A stretch of 33,600 bases of DNA from Crocinitomicaceae bacterium (GCA_002700285.1 PACT01000023.1:3497-37096); one strand, 5' to 3'. Shown: positions 1 to 9,775, counted from the first letter of the stretch. Notes: generated by a model from the letters alone, not told the origin. Numbers and translations are program-made.

Positions 1-18
1 TATTTTCGATTTCGATCT

Positions 19-813
19 TTATTTCGTTTTATTAATAACTCTTTCTATTTCTAAAAAACTTGAGAGGATATCAGCCTGGCCCTTCCGAACAACAATATCG
101 TGTTCAAAATGAGCACTGACCATGTTGTCAAGTGTCACAATTGTCCAACCATCCTCATGGGTACGAATTTCTCGTCCTCCAAGGTTGATCATCGGCTCGA
201 TAGCTAGCACCATGCCATCTACCAAACGTGGTCCGTTTCCACGGCGGCCATAATTTGGAACTTCTGGTGCTTCATGAAGCTCTCGCCCCAATCCGTGTCC
301 AACCAATTCTCTGACCACACCAAATCCAAATGATTCAGCATGCTTCTGACAAGCGGCTCCTATATCGCCAATGCGCTTGCCGACAACCGCTTGTTCGATT
401 GCTAAAGCAAGACATTCCTTTGTGACCCTTAACAGATTATGAATTTCTGGTTTAACCTCTCCCACCTCAAAGGTGTAAGCGCTATCTCCATAAAACTCAT
501 TTTTCAGCGTTCCGCAGTCTATAGAAACCACATCTCCATTTTCTAATGGAGCATCATTTGGTATTCCATGAACCACAGCACTATTTACCGAAGTACAAAG
601 GGTATTGGGGAATCCCCCATAACCTTTAAACCCTGGAACGGCACCATTGTCTCGGATAAATTCCTCGGCAATGGCATCTAGCTGAAGCGTTGTAACTCCT
701 GGTTTAACCAGCGCAGCTACTTCTGCCAAAGTCCTCCCAACAAGCAATGAACTCTCACGCATGAGTTCGACTTCTTCTTCCGTTTTAACACGGATTCGTC
801 TGCCTAACCCCAT
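19..813 (-). CDS. map: Methionine aminopeptidase, type I
   Basis: This 264-residue cytosolic metalloenzyme removes the initiator methionine from new proteins. The five expected metal ligands of the pita-bread fold are visible: D99 and D110 (SIDCG and YGDSA), H173 (GHGLGRELHE), E206 (AIEPMI) and E237 (HFEHD). H82 in VHGIP is the usual substrate-contacting histidine. No N-terminal zinc finger is present, so it is the short bacterial type. The ATG at 813 lies 7 nt after the secY stop, so it should be cotranscribed as the last gene of the ribosomal operon seen here. infA normally follows in this position but would lie left of the window. Family assignment is firm. Confidence 0.96.
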   Translation of the reverse strand: MGLGRRIRVKTEEEVELMRESSLLVGRTLAEVAALVKPGVTTLQLDAIAEEFIRDNGAVPGFKGYGGFPNTLCTSVNSAVVHGIPNDAPLENGDVVSIDCGTLKNEFYGDSAYTFEVGEVKPEIHNLLRVTKECLALAIEQAVVGKRIGDIGAACQKHAESFGFGVVRELVGHGLGRELHEAPEVPNYGRRGNGPRLVDGMVLAIEPMINLGGREIRTHEDGWTIVTLDNMVSAHFEHDIVVRKGQADILSSFLEIERVINKTK

Positions 814-820
814 TTCGTAA

Positions 821-2143
821 TTATCCGCCTAACCCTCCCACAGGTGACTGTGAGCGGTTACGCATATTTCCAGACTTCATCAAGCCATCATAATGACGAG
901 AAAGCAAATAGCTTTCAACTTGCTGAAGTGTATCAAGTATAACTCCAACCATAATCAATAGCGATGTTCCGCCAAAGAATATAGAAAAAGGTTGTGAATG
1001 TGTTAATCCTAAACTGAATACAATCGCAGGAAGGATTGCAATGAAGCCCAAGAATAAAGCCCCCGGAAGCGTGATCTTAGACAAAACACTGTCTAAGAAT
1101 TCCGCAGTTGCACGTCCAGGTTTAATCCCTGGTACAAAACTGTTTTGGCGTTTCAAATCATCAGCCATTTGATTCGGATTCACCGTAATCGCTGTATAGA
1201 AATAAGTAAACGCTACAATCATGAAAAAGAATAAGACATTATATCCTACACCATTAAAATCACTAAGACTTTGTAAGAACGCATTGTTCTGGAAAGATTC
1301 AGCTTGTGTTAAGTAAAGAGGAACAAACATAATTGCTTGCGCAAAAATGATCGGCATCACTCCTGATGAATTGACTTTAAGGGGTATGAAACTACGGGCT
1401 CCTGAACCAGTAGGCATTGGACTGTCAGCTTGCTGAAGTTTTGCCATTTGTACCGGCACCTTACGGATTCCCTGAACCAAAGCAACACTCGCGCCGATGA
1501 CAACCAAGAAGAACGCAATTTCTACTAAGAAGAAGTAGACTGTCGAATCCGGATGCATAAACTCTTGAATCAGAGACTGAGGGAACGTTGCAATAATCCC
1601 AATCATAATGAGAAGAGAGATCCCATTTCCAACACCATTGTCAGTAATCCTCTCACCGAGCCACATGATAACGAGCGTGCTACTTACAATGATAACGACT
1701 GAAGAGAACCACCACAAAGTGTCTGGCACAGCCACCGCAGAAACGACAGTTGAAGCAAGATAACCAGGTGCTTGTACCAATGAAATCGCAATGGTTAAGA
1801 ATCGGGTATACTGTGTGATTTTCTTTCTTCCACTTTCTCCCTCTTGTTGCATCTTCTGTACAGCTGGAACAGCAATACTCATAAGTTGAATGATAATCGA
1901 TGCCGAAATGTATGGCATAATACCAAGCGCGAAAATTGAAGCACGTGAAAAGGCTCCACCAGTGAACAATGATAGCAGACCACCAAGTCCTTCAGACTGA
2001 TCAGCTAAGGCATCAGGGTTTACTCCTGGAAGTACAATAAACGATCCAATTCTGTAAACTAAAATTAGACCAAGCGTAATGCCAATCTTCTTTCTCAGTT
2101 CCTCGTGGCGCCATATATCGGCTATTTTAGAGAATAATCTCAT
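821..2143 (-). CDS. secY: Protein translocase subunit SecY
   Basis: SecY is the channel subunit of the SecYEG translocon in the inner membrane; it passes unfolded secretory proteins and inserts membrane proteins. The 440-residue product begins with the usual cytosolic helix ([14 protein letters not shown]) followed by TM1 ([15 protein letters not shown]), and about ten hydrophobic segments follow. The plug region after TM1 ([18 protein letters not shown]), the [11 protein letters not shown] segment and the [12 protein letters not shown] loop are typical of the family. The start overlaps the rplO stop by 4 nt, as expected for translational coupling. Length and position between rplO and map fit a normal spc-type operon. 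Confidence 0.97.
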   Translation of the reverse strand: MRLFSKIADIWRHEELRKKIGITLGLILVYRIGSFIVLPGVNPDALADQSEGLGGLLSLFTGGAFSRASIFALGIMPYISASIIIQLMSIAVPAVQKMQQEGESGRKKITQYTRFLTIAISLVQAPGYLASTVVSAVAVPDTLWWFSSVVIIVSSTLVIMWLGERITDNGVGNGISLLIMIGIIATFPQSLIQEFMHPDSTVYFFLVEIAFFLVVIGASVALVQGIRKVPVQMAKLQQADSPMPTGSGARSFIPLKVNSSGVMPIIFAQAIMFVPLYLTQAESFQNNAFLQSLSDFNGVGYNVLFFFMIVAFTYFYTAITVNPNQMADDLKRQNSFVPGIKPGRATAEFLDSVLSKITLPGALFLGFIAILPAIVFSLGLTHSQPFSIFFGGTSLLIMVGVILDTLQQVESYLLSRHYDGLMKSGNMRNRSQSPVGGLGG

Positions 2144-2601
2144 TTGGCTAGTCTATCAATGGTTACCATCGTTCCGCCCGCAGCTTCAATAGCTGAAATA
2201 GCAGATTTTGAATACTGATGCGCAGTCACATCAATTTTTGATGAAATTGCACCGCGACCAAGAATTTTAATAAGGTCATGCTTTCCAGCCAAGCCATTGT
2301 CGATTAAATCCTGAGGAACAAGAGTTGATTTTCCAATCTTATCCGACAATTCTTGAAGCGTGTCAAGGTTAATTCCTTTGTATTCAACTCTGTTTGGACT
2401 TACAAAGCCAAACTTAGGAACACGACGTTGTAATGGCATTTGACCACCTTCAAAACCAATTTTCGAAGAATATCCAGAGCGAGACTTAGCTCCTTTGTGT
2501 CCGCGAGTTGAGGTGCCACCATGGCCAGATCCTTCTCCGCGTCCAACTCGCTTGCGCTTTTTAATAGATCCTGAGGCAGGTTTTAGATTGCTTAGATTCA
2601 T
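2140..2601 (-). CDS. rplO: 50S ribosomal protein L15
   Basis: L15 is a 23S rRNA-binding protein needed in late 50S assembly. The 153-residue product has the characteristic glycine-rich basic N-terminus ([20 protein letters not shown]) that threads into rRNA, the [15 protein letters not shown] segment, and a globular C-terminal half ending in [17 protein letters not shown]. Its stop overlaps the secY start (ATGA), coupling L15 to SecY translation as in many bacteria. rpmD lies 17 nt upstream. Nothing unusual was seen. Confidence 0.97.
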   Translation of the reverse strand: MNLSNLKPASGSIKKRKRVGRGEGSGHGGTSTRGHKGAKSRSGYSSKIGFEGGQMPLQRRVPKFGFVSPNRVEYKGINLDTLQELSDKIGKSTLVPQDLIDNGLAGKHDLIKILGRGAISSKIDVTAHQYSKSAISAIEAAGGTMVTIDRLAK

Positions 2602-2618
2602 TTTGATGCTGGTTGAGG

Positions 2619-2798
2619 TTATTTAGTTTCGACTTTAACGAGATGATTTACTTTACGAATCATGCCGAGTATTTGAGGTGTTGCCTCATGCTCGACAGGA
2701 TTGTTTAGTTTTTTAATCCCCAAAGCGACGATCGTGTCTTTTTGACGTTTCGTGCGGTTGATTGCACTACGGACTTGTGTAATTATTACTTTACTCAT
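2619..2798 (-). CDS. rpmD: 50S ribosomal protein L30
   Basis: This 59-residue protein was read directly from the minus strand between rpsE and rplO. It starts [20 protein letters not shown], contains ALGIKKLNN and ends [15 protein letters not shown] before TAA. This is the whole short bacterial L30 with its beta-alpha-beta fold and the conserved LGL/LGI-x-K segment. The ATG at 2798 is the only sensible start and lies 11 nt after the rpsE stop. L30 is a peripheral 50S protein; its place between S5 and L15 is the universal spc order. Confidence 0.95.
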   Translation of the reverse strand: MSKVIITQVRSAINRTKRQKDTIVALGIKKLNNPVEHEATPQILGMIRKVNHLVKVETK

Positions 2799-2809
2799 AA
2801 TACTTCAGT

Positions 2810-3361
2810 TCAGCCTTGGAATACTTTGTTCACGGAAATTCCGCGAGCATTTGCAATAGTCTTCGCATCGCGAAGCATACTTAATGCATTAAATGTTGCT
2901 TTCACAACGTTGGTCGGATTTGAAGACCCTAAAGATTTTGCGAGTACATCTGTAATACCAGCACTTTCAAGAACAGCTCTCATCGCTCCTCCTGCAATTA
3001 CACCAGTACCAGCAGAAGCTGGACGGATGAGTATATGAGCACCCGCATATTTAGCTTCTTGACGATGAGGGATTGTACCGTTAATCACGGGAACCGTAAT
3101 CATATCCTTCTTGCCAGTGTCAATACCTTTCTGTATTGCTGTCGCAACTTCACGACTCTTACCGAGTCCATGTCCAATTTTACCTTTCTCGTCGCCAACT
3201 ACCACAATAGCACTGAAACTAAAAGTACGACCACCCTTCGTCGTTTTTGCTACTCGGTTGATTCCCACCAAACGTTCCTTCAAATCAGGATCGCCTGTGC
3301 GACTCTGTTGTTCACGGCGTCCACCTGGGCGTTGATTACGTTTATCTTGTCCTTGATTCAT
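2810..3361 (-). CDS. rpsE: 30S ribosomal protein S5
   Basis: S5 sits at the mRNA entry and helps decoding accuracy. The 183-residue protein has an extra, low-complexity basic N-terminus (about residues 1-25, rich in Q, R, G and N) and then the double-stranded-RNA-binding-like domain with the family signature [28 protein letters not shown]. The C-terminal domain contains [20 protein letters not shown] and [11 protein letters not shown]. The N-terminal extension is longer than in E. coli, a feature I associate with Bacteroidota. The gene lies 5 nt downstream of rplR. Confidence 0.97.
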   Translation of the reverse strand: MNQGQDKRNQRPGGRREQQSRTGDPDLKERLVGINRVAKTTKGGRTFSFSAIVVVGDEKGKIGHGLGKSREVATAIQKGIDTGKKDMITVPVINGTIPHRQEAKYAGAHILIRPASAGTGVIAGGAMRAVLESAGITDVLAKSLGSSNPTNVVKATFNALSMLRDAKTIANARGISVNKVFQG

Positions 3362-3366
3362 AATGG

Positions 3367-3720
3367 TTAGAATTTAAGACCCCCCTCACGGGCAGCATTC
3401 GCTAATTGTTTAACACGACCATGAAACAGGTAGCCATTGCGATCAAACACAACATTGCTTACTCCTGCAGTTTTTGCCTCTGCGGCAATCATAGCACCTA
3501 CTGCAGAGGCTTGCTCTAACTTAGGTTGACTTTTTGCTCCCTCTTTCGTTAGGGAAGATGCCGAAGCTAATGTTCGACCATTTGAGTCGTCAATAATTTG
3601 GGCATAAATTTGCTTGTTGCTTCGGAATACAGAAAGTCTTGGACGATCAGAAGTTCCGGACAACTTACCGCGAACGCGGCGCTTTATTTTTAGACGAGCT
3701 AATGCTTTTTTCTTAGACAT
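3367..3720 (-). CDS. rplR: 50S ribosomal protein L18
   Basis: L18 binds 5S rRNA together with L5 and anchors the central protuberance. The 117-residue protein starts [20 protein letters not shown] and carries the conserved [20 protein letters not shown] strand pair. It ends with the family pattern [18 protein letters not shown] followed by [11 protein letters not shown]. Length matches the bacterial family. It lies 8 nt after rplF and 5 nt before rpsE in the same operon. Confidence 0.97.
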   Translation of the reverse strand: MSKKKALARLKIKRRVRGKLSGTSDRPRLSVFRSNKQIYAQIIDDSNGRTLASASSLTKEGAKSQPKLEQASAVGAMIAAEAKTAGVSNVVFDRNGYLFHGRVKQLANAAREGGLKF

Positions 3721-3728
3721 AACTTCAA

Positions 3729-4280
3729 TTATTTAGCAGCCGTCTTACCAGCCTTACGACGAATGATTTCACCTTTATAACGTATTCCTTTGCCCTTGTA
3801 AGGTTCTGGTTTACGTAGTGAGCGAATTTTTGCGGCTACCGTACCGATAAGTTGCTTGTCATGAGACTCCAACTTAACATATGGCGGTTGACCTTTTTTT
3901 GTATCAGCCTCAAGCTTGACTTCAGCAGGAAGTTGCATCACAATATTGTGACTGAACCCGATACTTAGTGTCAGTTGTTGCCCTTGTGATGATGCACGAA
4001 AACCGACTCCGTACAATTCAAGTTCTTTTGTATAGCCTTGCGTAACTCCCTCAATCATATTGAATATAAGCGCTCGGTATAAGCCATGCTTAGACCTGTC
4101 ATCTTTATCCTCAGAAGCTCTACTGAGGGTGATTACATTGTCCTCAACCTTAATGCTTACTGAATCGTCAATGGATTGTACAAGTTCGCCCTTAGATCCT
4201 TTAACGGTAACTTTAGAACTATCTACAGTTACAGTAACACCTTCAGGTATAGTTATCGGGGATTTTCCTATTCGTGACAT
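3729..4280 (-). CDS. rplF: 50S ribosomal protein L6
   Basis: L6 packs near the GTPase-associated centre of the 50S subunit. Two tandem alpha/beta domains are visible, and the C-terminal signature [20 protein letters not shown] is intact. The reading frame is open 14 codons further upstream (to 4322), but homologues begin at [15 protein letters not shown] and the longer version would run 26 nt into rpsH. I therefore chose the ATG at 4280, giving 183 residues. The upstream AAAAGAAAAAA stretch is the A-rich leader typical of a lineage that makes little use of Shine-Dalgarno pairing. Confidence 0.95.
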   Translation of the reverse strand: MSRIGKSPITIPEGVTVTVDSSKVTVKGSKGELVQSIDDSVSIKVEDNVITLSRASEDKDDRSKHGLYRALIFNMIEGVTQGYTKELELYGVGFRASSQGQQLTLSIGFSHNIVMQLPAEVKLEADTKKGQPPYVKLESHDKQLIGTVAAKIRSLRKPEPYKGKGIRYKGEIIRRKAGKTAAK

Positions 4281-4296
4281 TTTTTCTTTTGAATTA

Positions 4297-4695
4297 TCAG
4301 TAAACAGTACATAGAATTTCACCGCCGATGTTTAAACGACGCGCCTCTTTATCTGTCATCACTCCTTTATTTGTAGAGATGATGCTGATGCCAAGGCCGT
4401 TTAGAACTCTAGGCAAGTCAGAAGCACTTCCGTACTTACGAAGACCAGGCTTAGAAAATCTTTTCACTTCAGTTATTGCAGGACGACGTGTTTTATCATC
4501 GTAACGAAGTGCAATTTTAATGGTACCCTGTGGTTTCTCATCAACAAATTTGTAGTTGAGTATGAAACCTTGATCAAAGAGGATTTTTGTCACCTCCTTC
4601 TTTAAATTAGAAGAAGGAATATTCACCACTTTGTGTTGGGCCATCTGCGCATTGCGAATGCGAGTTAATAGGTCGGATATAGGATCGCTGTGCAT
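4297..4695 (-). CDS. rpsH: 30S ribosomal protein S8
   Basis: S8 binds the central domain of 16S rRNA early in 30S assembly. The 132-residue product starts MHSDPISDLLTRIRNAQMA, has the internal ITEVKRFSKPGLRKYG segment, and ends with the diagnostic STNKGVMTDKEARRLNIGGE and ILCTVY. In E. coli S8 is the translational repressor of the spc operon; I see no obvious copy of that target here and make no claim for it. rpsN is upstream with a 31-nt spacer, one of the wider gaps in this operon. Confidence 0.97.
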   Translation of the reverse strand: MHSDPISDLLTRIRNAQMAQHKVVNIPSSNLKKEVTKILFDQGFILNYKFVDEKPQGTIKIALRYDDKTRRPAITEVKRFSKPGLRKYGSASDLPRVLNGLGISIISTNKGVMTDKEARRLNIGGEILCTVY

Positions 4696-4726
4696 ATCAG
4701 TTTTCTTTTATGGTGCAGAGAGCAGC

Positions 4727-4996
4727 TTACCAGCTGGCTTTCTTAACTCCAGGGATGCGACCCGATAGGGCCAATTTGCGAAATAGAACACGGGACACGC
4801 CAAACTGGCGCATAAATCCACGAGGACGTCCTGTGATCTGACAACGATTGTGCATACGCACAGCTGCAGAATTAGGTGGAAGCTTTTGGAAGCCCTCCCA
4901 ATCTCCAGCCTCTTTCAAGGCTTTACGTTTTGCAGCGTATTTAGCGACCATCTTGGCGCGTTTGCGCTCTCGCGCTTTCATGCTTTCTTTCGCCAT
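4727..4996 (-). CDS. rpsN: 30S ribosomal protein S14, zinc-independent type
   Basis: This 89-residue S14 is the longer form ([24 protein letters not shown]...), with a single cysteine ([11 protein letters not shown]) in place of the CxxC zinc motifs found in the short, zinc-binding paralogue. It therefore should not depend on zinc. The C-terminal [20 protein letters not shown] signature is clear. S14 binds the 16S rRNA head. It follows rplE by 2 nt in the operon. Confidence 0.97.
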   Translation of the reverse strand: MAKESMKARERKRAKMVAKYAAKRKALKEAGDWEGFQKLPPNSAAVRMHNRCQITGRPRGFMRQFGVSRVLFRKLALSGRIPGVKKASW

Positions 4997-4998
4997 AA

Positions 4999-5550
4999 TT
5001 AGTTCTTTTGGAAAGGGAAACCAAACTCTGTCAACAAGGCTTTTGCCTCTTCATCAGTGTTTGCGGTTGTTACTATAGTGATGTCCATTCCGTTTATATT
5101 CTTGACATTGTCAATATCTATTTCTGGAAAGACGAGTTGTTCTTTAATGCCAAAGGTGAAATTACCACGGCCATCAAATCCTCTTGATTTGATACCTTGG
5201 AAATCGCGCGTACGAGGTAAACTTATTGCAATAAGACGATCTAAAAAATCATACATATTACTTCTACGAAGCGTCACACGACATCCAATTGGCATGCCTT
5301 GACGTAACTTAAAATTAGACACGTCTTTTGTTGACATTGTCTTAACGGCCTTTTGACCAGCTATGTCAGACATTTCCATAATAGCGGTGTCCACCATCTT
5401 ACGGTCTCCGACTGCTTGTCCCACACCTTGGTTGAGACAAATCTTTGTGATTTTCGGAACTTGCATAACAGAAGTATACTCAAACTGCTTAATTAAAGCA
5501 GGAGATATTTCCTCATTATACTGGGTTTGAAGTCTAGGTACGTATGTCAT
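4999..5550 (-). CDS. rplE: 50S ribosomal protein L5
   Basis: L5 binds 5S rRNA and forms part of the central protuberance, contacting P-site tRNA. The 183-residue protein shows the signature [20 protein letters not shown] in its N-terminal half and [15 protein letters not shown] in the middle. The C-terminal half has [20 protein letters not shown] and the typical [20 protein letters not shown] ending. Its ATG shares one base with the rplX stop (TAATG), so the two are likely translationally coupled. Confidence 0.97.
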   Translation of the reverse strand: MTYVPRLQTQYNEEISPALIKQFEYTSVMQVPKITKICLNQGVGQAVGDRKMVDTAIMEMSDIAGQKAVKTMSTKDVSNFKLRQGMPIGCRVTLRRSNMYDFLDRLIAISLPRTRDFQGIKSRGFDGRGNFTFGIKEQLVFPEIDIDNVKNINGMDITIVTTANTDEEAKALLTEFGFPFQKN

Positions 5551-5870
5551 TACTTCAGATCTTCATTAGAGTTTTTAGAATAACGCGTAAGTTTTCCAGC
5601 GTCATTACGACGACGACCTACACGTGTAGTATTTCCGGAAGCATCAACCACCATCACATTAGAAATGTGAATGCCTGCTTCAACTTTAACAACGCCACCC
5701 TGAGGGTTTGACGCACTAGGTTTGACATGTTTAGTGATGATGTTTACACCTTCTATCACTACTCGGTCTTTCCTGCGATCAACAGAGACAACAGATCCTT
5801 TCTTTCCACGGCTTCCACCTGAAATGACCTTTACTGTATCTCCTGATTTTATTTTTAGTCGCTTTTCCAT
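5550..5870 (-). CDS. rplX: 50S ribosomal protein L24
   Basis: L24 initiates 50S assembly by binding the 5' domain of 23S rRNA. The N-terminal KOW motif is plain ([20 protein letters not shown]), followed by [20 protein letters not shown] and the conserved [19 protein letters not shown]. At 106 residues it has normal length. The C-terminus ([21 protein letters not shown]) is slightly extended and hydrophilic. The stop overlaps the rplE start by one base. Confidence 0.97.
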   Translation of the reverse strand: MEKRLKIKSGDTVKVISGGSRGKKGSVVSVDRRKDRVVIEGVNIITKHVKPSASNPQGGVVKVEAGIHISNVMVVDASGNTTRVGRRRNDAGKLTRYSKNSNEDLK

Positions 5871-5886
5871 TTTTCCTTAGTCGTCA

Positions 5887-6255
5887 TTAAAGCACTTCTG
5901 GTGCCAATGAGATAATTTTCATAAAGTCCTTGTCACGTAATTCTCGAGCTACAGGACCAAATATTCTTGACCCCATTAATTCTCCATTTTCAGTTAATAG
6001 AACAACAGCGTTGTCATCAAATCTGATATAAGATCCATCCTTACGACGAACTTCCTTGCGAGTACGAACTACAACAGCCTTTGCTACAGCACCTTTCTTA
6101 ACGTTTCCATTAGGAGTAGCACTCTTTACTGTTACAACTACTTTATCGCCAAGAGACGCATAACGTCTCTTTGTACCACCCAAGACACGAATACAGAGCA
6201 CTTCACGAGCACCACTGTTATCTGCCACTTTCATTCTGGATTCCTGTTGTATCAT
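5887..6255 (-). CDS. rplN: 50S ribosomal protein L14
   Basis: L14 lies at the subunit interface and forms intersubunit bridges; silencing factor RsfS binds it in many bacteria. The 122-residue product is textbook: [20 protein letters not shown] at the start, then [20 protein letters not shown], the [20 protein letters not shown] loop, and the [20 protein letters not shown] ending. It sits between rpsQ and rplX with 19-nt and 16-nt spacers. Confidence 0.98.
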   Translation of the reverse strand: MIQQESRMKVADNSGAREVLCIRVLGGTKRRYASLGDKVVVTVKSATPNGNVKKGAVAKAVVVRTRKEVRRKDGSYIRFDDNAVVLLTENGELMGSRIFGPVARELRDKDFMKIISLAPEVL

Positions 6256-6274
6256 AGTTCCTAGTAGTTATAAA

Positions 6275-6547
6275 TTACTTAACACGTTCAATTACCTCTA
6301 TCAATCTCCAGCACTTACGCTTGCTGATAGGACGCGTTTCCATAATACGTACCGTATCACCGATGTTACAAGTTCGTTCCTCATCATGAGCAACAAACTT
6401 CGAGGTCTTCGTTACAAACTTCCCGTAGAATGGATGCTTCTCTTTACGCTCAACAGCCACAACGATAGACTTGTCCATCTTATTCGATGTCACAATGCCG
6501 ATACGTTCCTTGCGAAGGTTACGTGTTGTTATTGTTTCTGTACTCAT
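6275..6547 (-). CDS. rpsQ: 30S ribosomal protein S17
   Basis: S17 is a primary 16S rRNA-binding OB-fold protein. The sequence shows [20 protein letters not shown] and [19 protein letters not shown], then [20 protein letters not shown], all typical. An in-frame TTG at 6553 would add two residues but overlaps the rpmC stop, so I chose the ATG at 6547 (90 residues). The short overhang [10 protein letters not shown] before the conserved core is common in this lineage. Confidence 0.96.
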   Translation of the reverse strand: MSTETITTRNLRKERIGIVTSNKMDKSIVVAVERKEKHPFYGKFVTKTSKFVAHDEERTCNIGDTVRIMETRPISKRKCWRLIEVIERVK

Positions 6548-6549
6548 AA

Positions 6550-6765
6550 TCAATCGTTCGTTGAGACAGAGCTCGCTTTTAATCGCAAGGTGTTCTCAGT
6601 TAAAAGACGCGCGATATCACGCTTCTTAATTTTTAAAATAGTCGGTGTTTCTAACCCCGAAATAGTGTGGTTGAATCGTAATTTCTTATAAGATTCACGT
6701 TCAACAACAATGCGTTCTGCCAAGTCTTTATCAGACATCTGACGTATTTCGTTCATTTCAATCAT
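6550..6765 (-). CDS. rpmC: 50S ribosomal protein L29
   Basis: L29 is a small helical-hairpin protein beside the peptide exit tunnel, where it helps form the docking surface for trigger factor and SRP with L23. The 71-residue protein has the conserved [20 protein letters not shown] helix and the [20 protein letters not shown] turn. The ATG at 6765 overlaps the rplP stop (ATGA); a second ATG at 6756 (MNEIRQ) is possible. Identity is secure, the exact start less so. Confidence 0.95.
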   Translation of the reverse strand: MIEMNEIRQMSDKDLAERIVVERESYKKLRFNHTISGLETPTILKIKKRDIARLLTENTLRLKASSVSTND

Positions 6766-7184
6766 TTTTCAGCTAGATCAGGACGAGTTACTAATTTGCA
6801 ACGTACGGGTAACTTTTGAGCTCCCAGACGTAACGCTTCTTTTGCAGTGTTAAGTTCAACACCATCAACTTCAAACATGATGCGACCAGGACGAACAGGG
6901 GCAACCCAATGAGATGGAGCTCCTTTACCCTTACCCATACGAACCTCTGCAGGCTTAGACGTCATCGGTTTGTCTGGAAAGATTCTAATCCAAACTTGCC
7001 CTTCACGTTTCATGTAACGGGTAATCGCAATACGCGCTGCTTCAATTTGACGAGAGGTAATAAAACCTTCATCCATCGTTTTAATTCCAAATGAACCATA
7101 CGCGACAGTACTGCCACGATAGGCTAGGCCACGGATGCGACCCTTTTGCATTTTACGAAATTTCGTTCTTTTTGGCTGTAACAT
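6762..7184 (-). CDS. rplP: 50S ribosomal protein L16
   Basis: L16 is a late-assembling 50S protein that helps position A-site tRNA. The 140-residue sequence starts [19 protein letters not shown] and shows [40 protein letters not shown] and the [19 protein letters not shown] signature. It lies 12 nt downstream of rpsC and overlaps rpmC by 4 nt. Length and motifs are normal. Confidence 0.98.
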   Translation of the reverse strand: MLQPKRTKFRKMQKGRIRGLAYRGSTVAYGSFGIKTMDEGFITSRQIEAARIAITRYMKREGQVWIRIFPDKPMTSKPAEVRMGKGKGAPSHWVAPVRPGRIMFEVDGVELNTAKEALRLGAQKLPVRCKLVTRPDLAEK

Positions 7185-7196
7185 AATCTATCAGCT

Positions 7197-7958
7197 TTAT
7201 CTACGTTGATTATTACGACTTCCACCGCCTCCACGACGATCACCACCACCGCCTCCACGGCGATCACCACCGCCTCCACGACGATCACCACCACGTTCCT
7301 TCTTTTGAGGAGGAAGTGGAGATAAATCTGGCTTACCGTAAATTTCTCCACGACAAATCCAACACTTAATTCCTAGGACACCATATGTTGTATGTGCTTC
7401 AACATGTGCATAATCAATATCTGCGCGGAAGGTGTGAAGTGGAATGCGACCTTCTTTGTATGCCTCTGAACGCGCAATCTCTGCACCGTTAATTCGACCG
7501 GCAATATTGATTTTGATGCCTTCAGCACCAATTCGCATTGTGCTTTGAATAGACATTTTTATAGCACGTCTGTGATTGATTCGAGCCTCGATTTGACGAG
7601 CAACACTCTCAGCTACAAGACGCGCATCTAATTCCGGACGCTTAATTTCAAAGATGTTAATCTGAACATCCTTGCCTGTAAGCTTTTTGAGTTCCTCACG
7701 TAGCTTATCAACTTCTGATCCGCCTTTTCCAATAATCACACCAGGACGAGCGGATTTGATAGTCACTGTGACAAGCTTAAGCGTACGCTCAATAATAATA
7801 TTAGCAACACTCGCTTTACGCAAACGTGCAGATAAGTACTCTCGGATCTTGACGTCTTCTACAAGTTTAGATGCGTAGTCGTTACCTCCGTACCAGTTAG
7901 AATCCCATCCTCGTATAATTCCGAGGCGATTCCCTATTGGATGTGTTTTCTGTCCCAT
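7197..7958 (-). CDS. rpsC: 30S ribosomal protein S3 with Arg/Gly-rich C-terminal tail
   Basis: S3 lies at the mRNA entry channel and has mRNA-unwinding activity together with S4 and S5. The 253-residue protein has the N-terminal domain, a KH domain with GVIIGKGG at residues 73-80, and the C-terminal S3 domain up to about residue 212 ([11 protein letters not shown]). After that comes an unusual tail (about 219-253) made of repeated GDRRGGGG units and ending SRNNQRR. The E. coli tail is shorter and not RGG-like. The tail DNA is a three-copy tandem repeat. C199 and C202 form a CxxC in the otherwise conserved strand before GEIYG. The start is 1 nt after the rplV stop. Confidence 0.97.
   Translation of the reverse strand: MGQKTHPIGNRLGIIRGWDSNWYGGNDYASKLVEDVKIREYLSARLRKASVANIIIERTLKLVTVTIKSARPGVIIGKGGSEVDKLREELKKLTGKDVQINIFEIKRPELDARLVAESVARQIEARINHRRAIKMSIQSTMRIGAEGIKINIAGRINGAEIARSEAYKEGRIPLHTFRADIDYAHVEAHTTYGVLGIKCWICRGEIYGKPDLSPLPPQKKERGGDRRGGGGDRRGGGGGDRRGGGGSRNNQRR
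7226..7294 (-). repeat. In-frame tandem repeat coding the S3 RGG tail
   Basis: Three direct copies of 24, 21 and 24 nt lie at 7226-7249, 7250-7270 and 7271-7294. The plus-strand core is CGCCTCCACGACGATCACCA, and copies differ mainly by one A/G substitution and one missing triplet. All copies keep frame and code for GDRRGGGG-type units of rpsC. Such a repeat can change copy number by slippage without breaking the gene. Confidence 0.9.
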
Positions 7959-7959
7959 A

Positions 7960-8358
7960 TTAATTCTTTACGCTATCTACAATAATGGTTACATGGTTAG
8001 AGCGCTTCCTGATACGGTGAGCTCTTCCCTGAGGTGCTGGCTGAATACGTTTGAGCATTCTTGCACTGTCTACAAATATTTCACGAATCGTAAGACTCGA
8101 ATCTTCTGGACGTGCTCCAGCATTTTTTGCTTCCCAGTTCGCAATCGCTGATCTGAGGAGTTTTTCGATACGGCCTGAAGCGTCTTGCGCAGAAAAGCGT
8201 AAGATATTTAATGCTTCAAATACATCTTTTCCGCGAACTGTATCAGCAACCAAACGCATCTTACGAGGCGAGGTTGGGCAGTTGTTGAGTTTCGCAATCG
8301 CAATACTTTTCATTGCTTCTTTGCGTTCCTCTGCTTTTATTCTTTTTCTAGCTCCCAT
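7960..8358 (-). CDS. rplV: 50S ribosomal protein L22
   Basis: L22 extends a beta-hairpin into the nascent-peptide exit tunnel. The core begins at [21 protein letters not shown] and continues [14 protein letters not shown]. The tunnel hairpin and C-terminal signature are in [20 protein letters not shown] and [13 protein letters not shown]. About 18 residues ([18 protein letters not shown]) precede the core, longer than in E. coli; I recall a similar extension in other Bacteroidota. The product has 132 residues and abuts rpsC. Confidence 0.97.
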   Translation of the reverse strand: MGARKRIKAEERKEAMKSIAIAKLNNCPTSPRKMRLVADTVRGKDVFEALNILRFSAQDASGRIEKLLRSAIANWEAKNAGARPEDSSLTIREIFVDSARMLKRIQPAPQGRAHRIRKRSNHVTIIVDSVKN

Positions 8359-8379
8359 AGTTCCTAAGTTGGCAAGCGA

Positions 8380-8655
8380 CTAGCGCTTCTTGTCCTTTTT
8401 ATCCGCGTGACCACGAAACGAGCGTGTTGGAGAAAATTCTCCTAATTTATGACCTACCATATTCTCTGTAACGAATACAGGAATAAACTGTCTTCCGTTA
8501 TGAACGGCAATCGTTAGACCTACAAAGTCAGGCGTAATCGTACTGGCACGAGACCAAGTCTTGATTACTGACTTCTTTCCAGCACTTTGCATAGTTTCAA
8601 CACGTTGAACTAGCTTGTAGTGGACGAATGGGGGTTTTTTAAGTGAACGTGCCAT
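8380..8655 (-). CDS. rpsS: 30S ribosomal protein S19
   Basis: S19 is in the 30S head and contacts A-site tRNA and the 50S subunit through bridges. The 91-residue product has the N-terminal [19 protein letters not shown], the [20 protein letters not shown] segment and the C-terminal signature [19 protein letters not shown] then [11 protein letters not shown]. The gene is 3 nt downstream of rplB, and length is standard. Confidence 0.98.
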   Translation of the reverse strand: MARSLKKPPFVHYKLVQRVETMQSAGKKSVIKTWSRASTITPDFVGLTIAVHNGRQFIPVFVTENMVGHKLGEFSPTRSFRGHADKKDKKR

Positions 8656-8658
8656 TTG

Positions 8659-9480
8659 TTATTTCTTCCTACCTTCAATGATATACTTAGACGACTTCTT
8701 ACGCTTGTTACGAGTCTTGTAACCTTTTGCAGGAATGCCATTACGTGAACGAGGATGTCCACCTGATGATTTTCCTTCACCACCACCCATTGGGTGATCG
8801 ACTGGGTTCATAACTACACCACGTACTCTTGGACGACGACCCAACCAACGTGAGCGACCAGCTTTACCACTGACCTGAAGATTGTGTTCTGAATTCCCCA
8901 CGGAACCTATCACAGCCAAACAAGTGATTTTGATCATTCTGGTTTCACCACTTGGAAGCTTAATGATGGCAAACTTACCATCACGCGCAGCAAGCTGAGC
9001 GTAAGATCCCGCACTACGTGCAATACAAGCGCCTTTTCCAGGATGTAATTCAATATTGTGAATAATTGTACCAAGTGGAATATCCGAGAGATACATCGCA
9101 TGGCCAACCTTAGGCAAAGCTTCTTTACCCGAGTTAATGGTCATTCCTGGAGTTAAACCTGCAGGAGCAATGATATATCTCTTTTCACCGTCTTTATATT
9201 CTACAAGACAGATGCGACTTGTGCGGTTTGGATCGTACTCTACTGTTAATACAGTCGCTTCCATGTGCTTGTCACGCTTAAAGTCAATGATTCTGTAACG
9301 ACGCTTATGACCACCTCCTCGGTAACGCATAGTCATCTTACCAGTATCATTACGACCACCGGATTTCTTGATTGACTCAAGTAACGGCTTATGTGGCGTG
9401 TCAGTTGTGAGCTCAGCAAAATTTGTGAGAACTCTATGACGCATACCTGGCGTTATGGGGTTGAATTTACGGAGTGCCAT
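8659..9480 (-). CDS. rplB: 50S ribosomal protein L2
   Basis: L2 is among the most conserved 50S proteins and lies close to the peptidyl-transferase centre, helping subunit association. The 273-residue sequence has the [20 protein letters not shown] segment, the PAGLTPGM loop and the near-invariant [20 protein letters not shown] loop, whose histidine corresponds to E. coli H229. The [21 protein letters not shown]-terminus is normal. rplW is immediately upstream with a 1-nt spacer. Confidence 0.98.
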   Translation of the reverse strand: MALRKFNPITPGMRHRVLTNFAELTTDTPHKPLLESIKKSGGRNDTGKMTMRYRGGGHKRRYRIIDFKRDKHMEATVLTVEYDPNRTSRICLVEYKDGEKRYIIAPAGLTPGMTINSGKEALPKVGHAMYLSDIPLGTIIHNIELHPGKGACIARSAGSYAQLAARDGKFAIIKLPSGETRMIKITCLAVIGSVGNSEHNLQVSGKAGRSRWLGRRPRVRGVVMNPVDHPMGGGEGKSSGGHPRSRNGIPAKGYKTRNKRKKSSKYIIEGRKK

Positions 9481-9481
9481 A

Positions 9482-9775
9482 TTAAATGTTGTCGTAGAAA
9501 TCGATGTTTTCGCCTTCAGCTATGCTAACTAATGCTTTTTTGTAAGCATTAGTGCGGCCTTTAACGACACCGGTTTTAGTGAAACGTTGTTTTGCTTTTC
9601 CATCTACACGAAGCGTGCGGACATTCGTAACAGTAACGTTGTACTCTTTTTCGATCGCATTTTTAATTTCGATCTTATTTGAACCGAGAGAAACTACGAA
9701 GCCGTAGCTGTTGGTCCGCTCAGTATCGGCAGACATTTTCTCAGTTATGAGGGGCTTGATTAGGATTTCTTTCAT
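9482..9775 (-). CDS. rplW: 50S ribosomal protein L23
   Basis: L23 surrounds the peptide exit and is the main docking site for trigger factor and SRP. The protein begins [20 protein letters not shown] and has the [20 protein letters not shown] helix-strand, followed by the extended loop [24 protein letters not shown] at 9787 would add four residues and overlap the rplD stop as GTGA, but the ATG at 9775 matches where homologues start, so I chose it (97 residues). Confidence 0.95.
   Translation of the reverse strand: MKEILIKPLITEKMSADTERTNSYGFVVSLGSNKIEIKNAIEKEYNVTVTNVRTLRVDGKAKQRFTKTGVVKGRTNAYKKALVSIAEGENIDFYDNI

Noticed and set aside
4281-4322. 14-residue N-terminal extension of L6
   Set aside because: It overlaps the end of rpsH and precedes the conserved start MSRIGKSP.
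7124-7351. Low-complexity Val/Ile-rich frame across the S3 tail
   Set aside because: It is the out-of-frame reading of the S3 tandem repeat, not a membrane protein gene.
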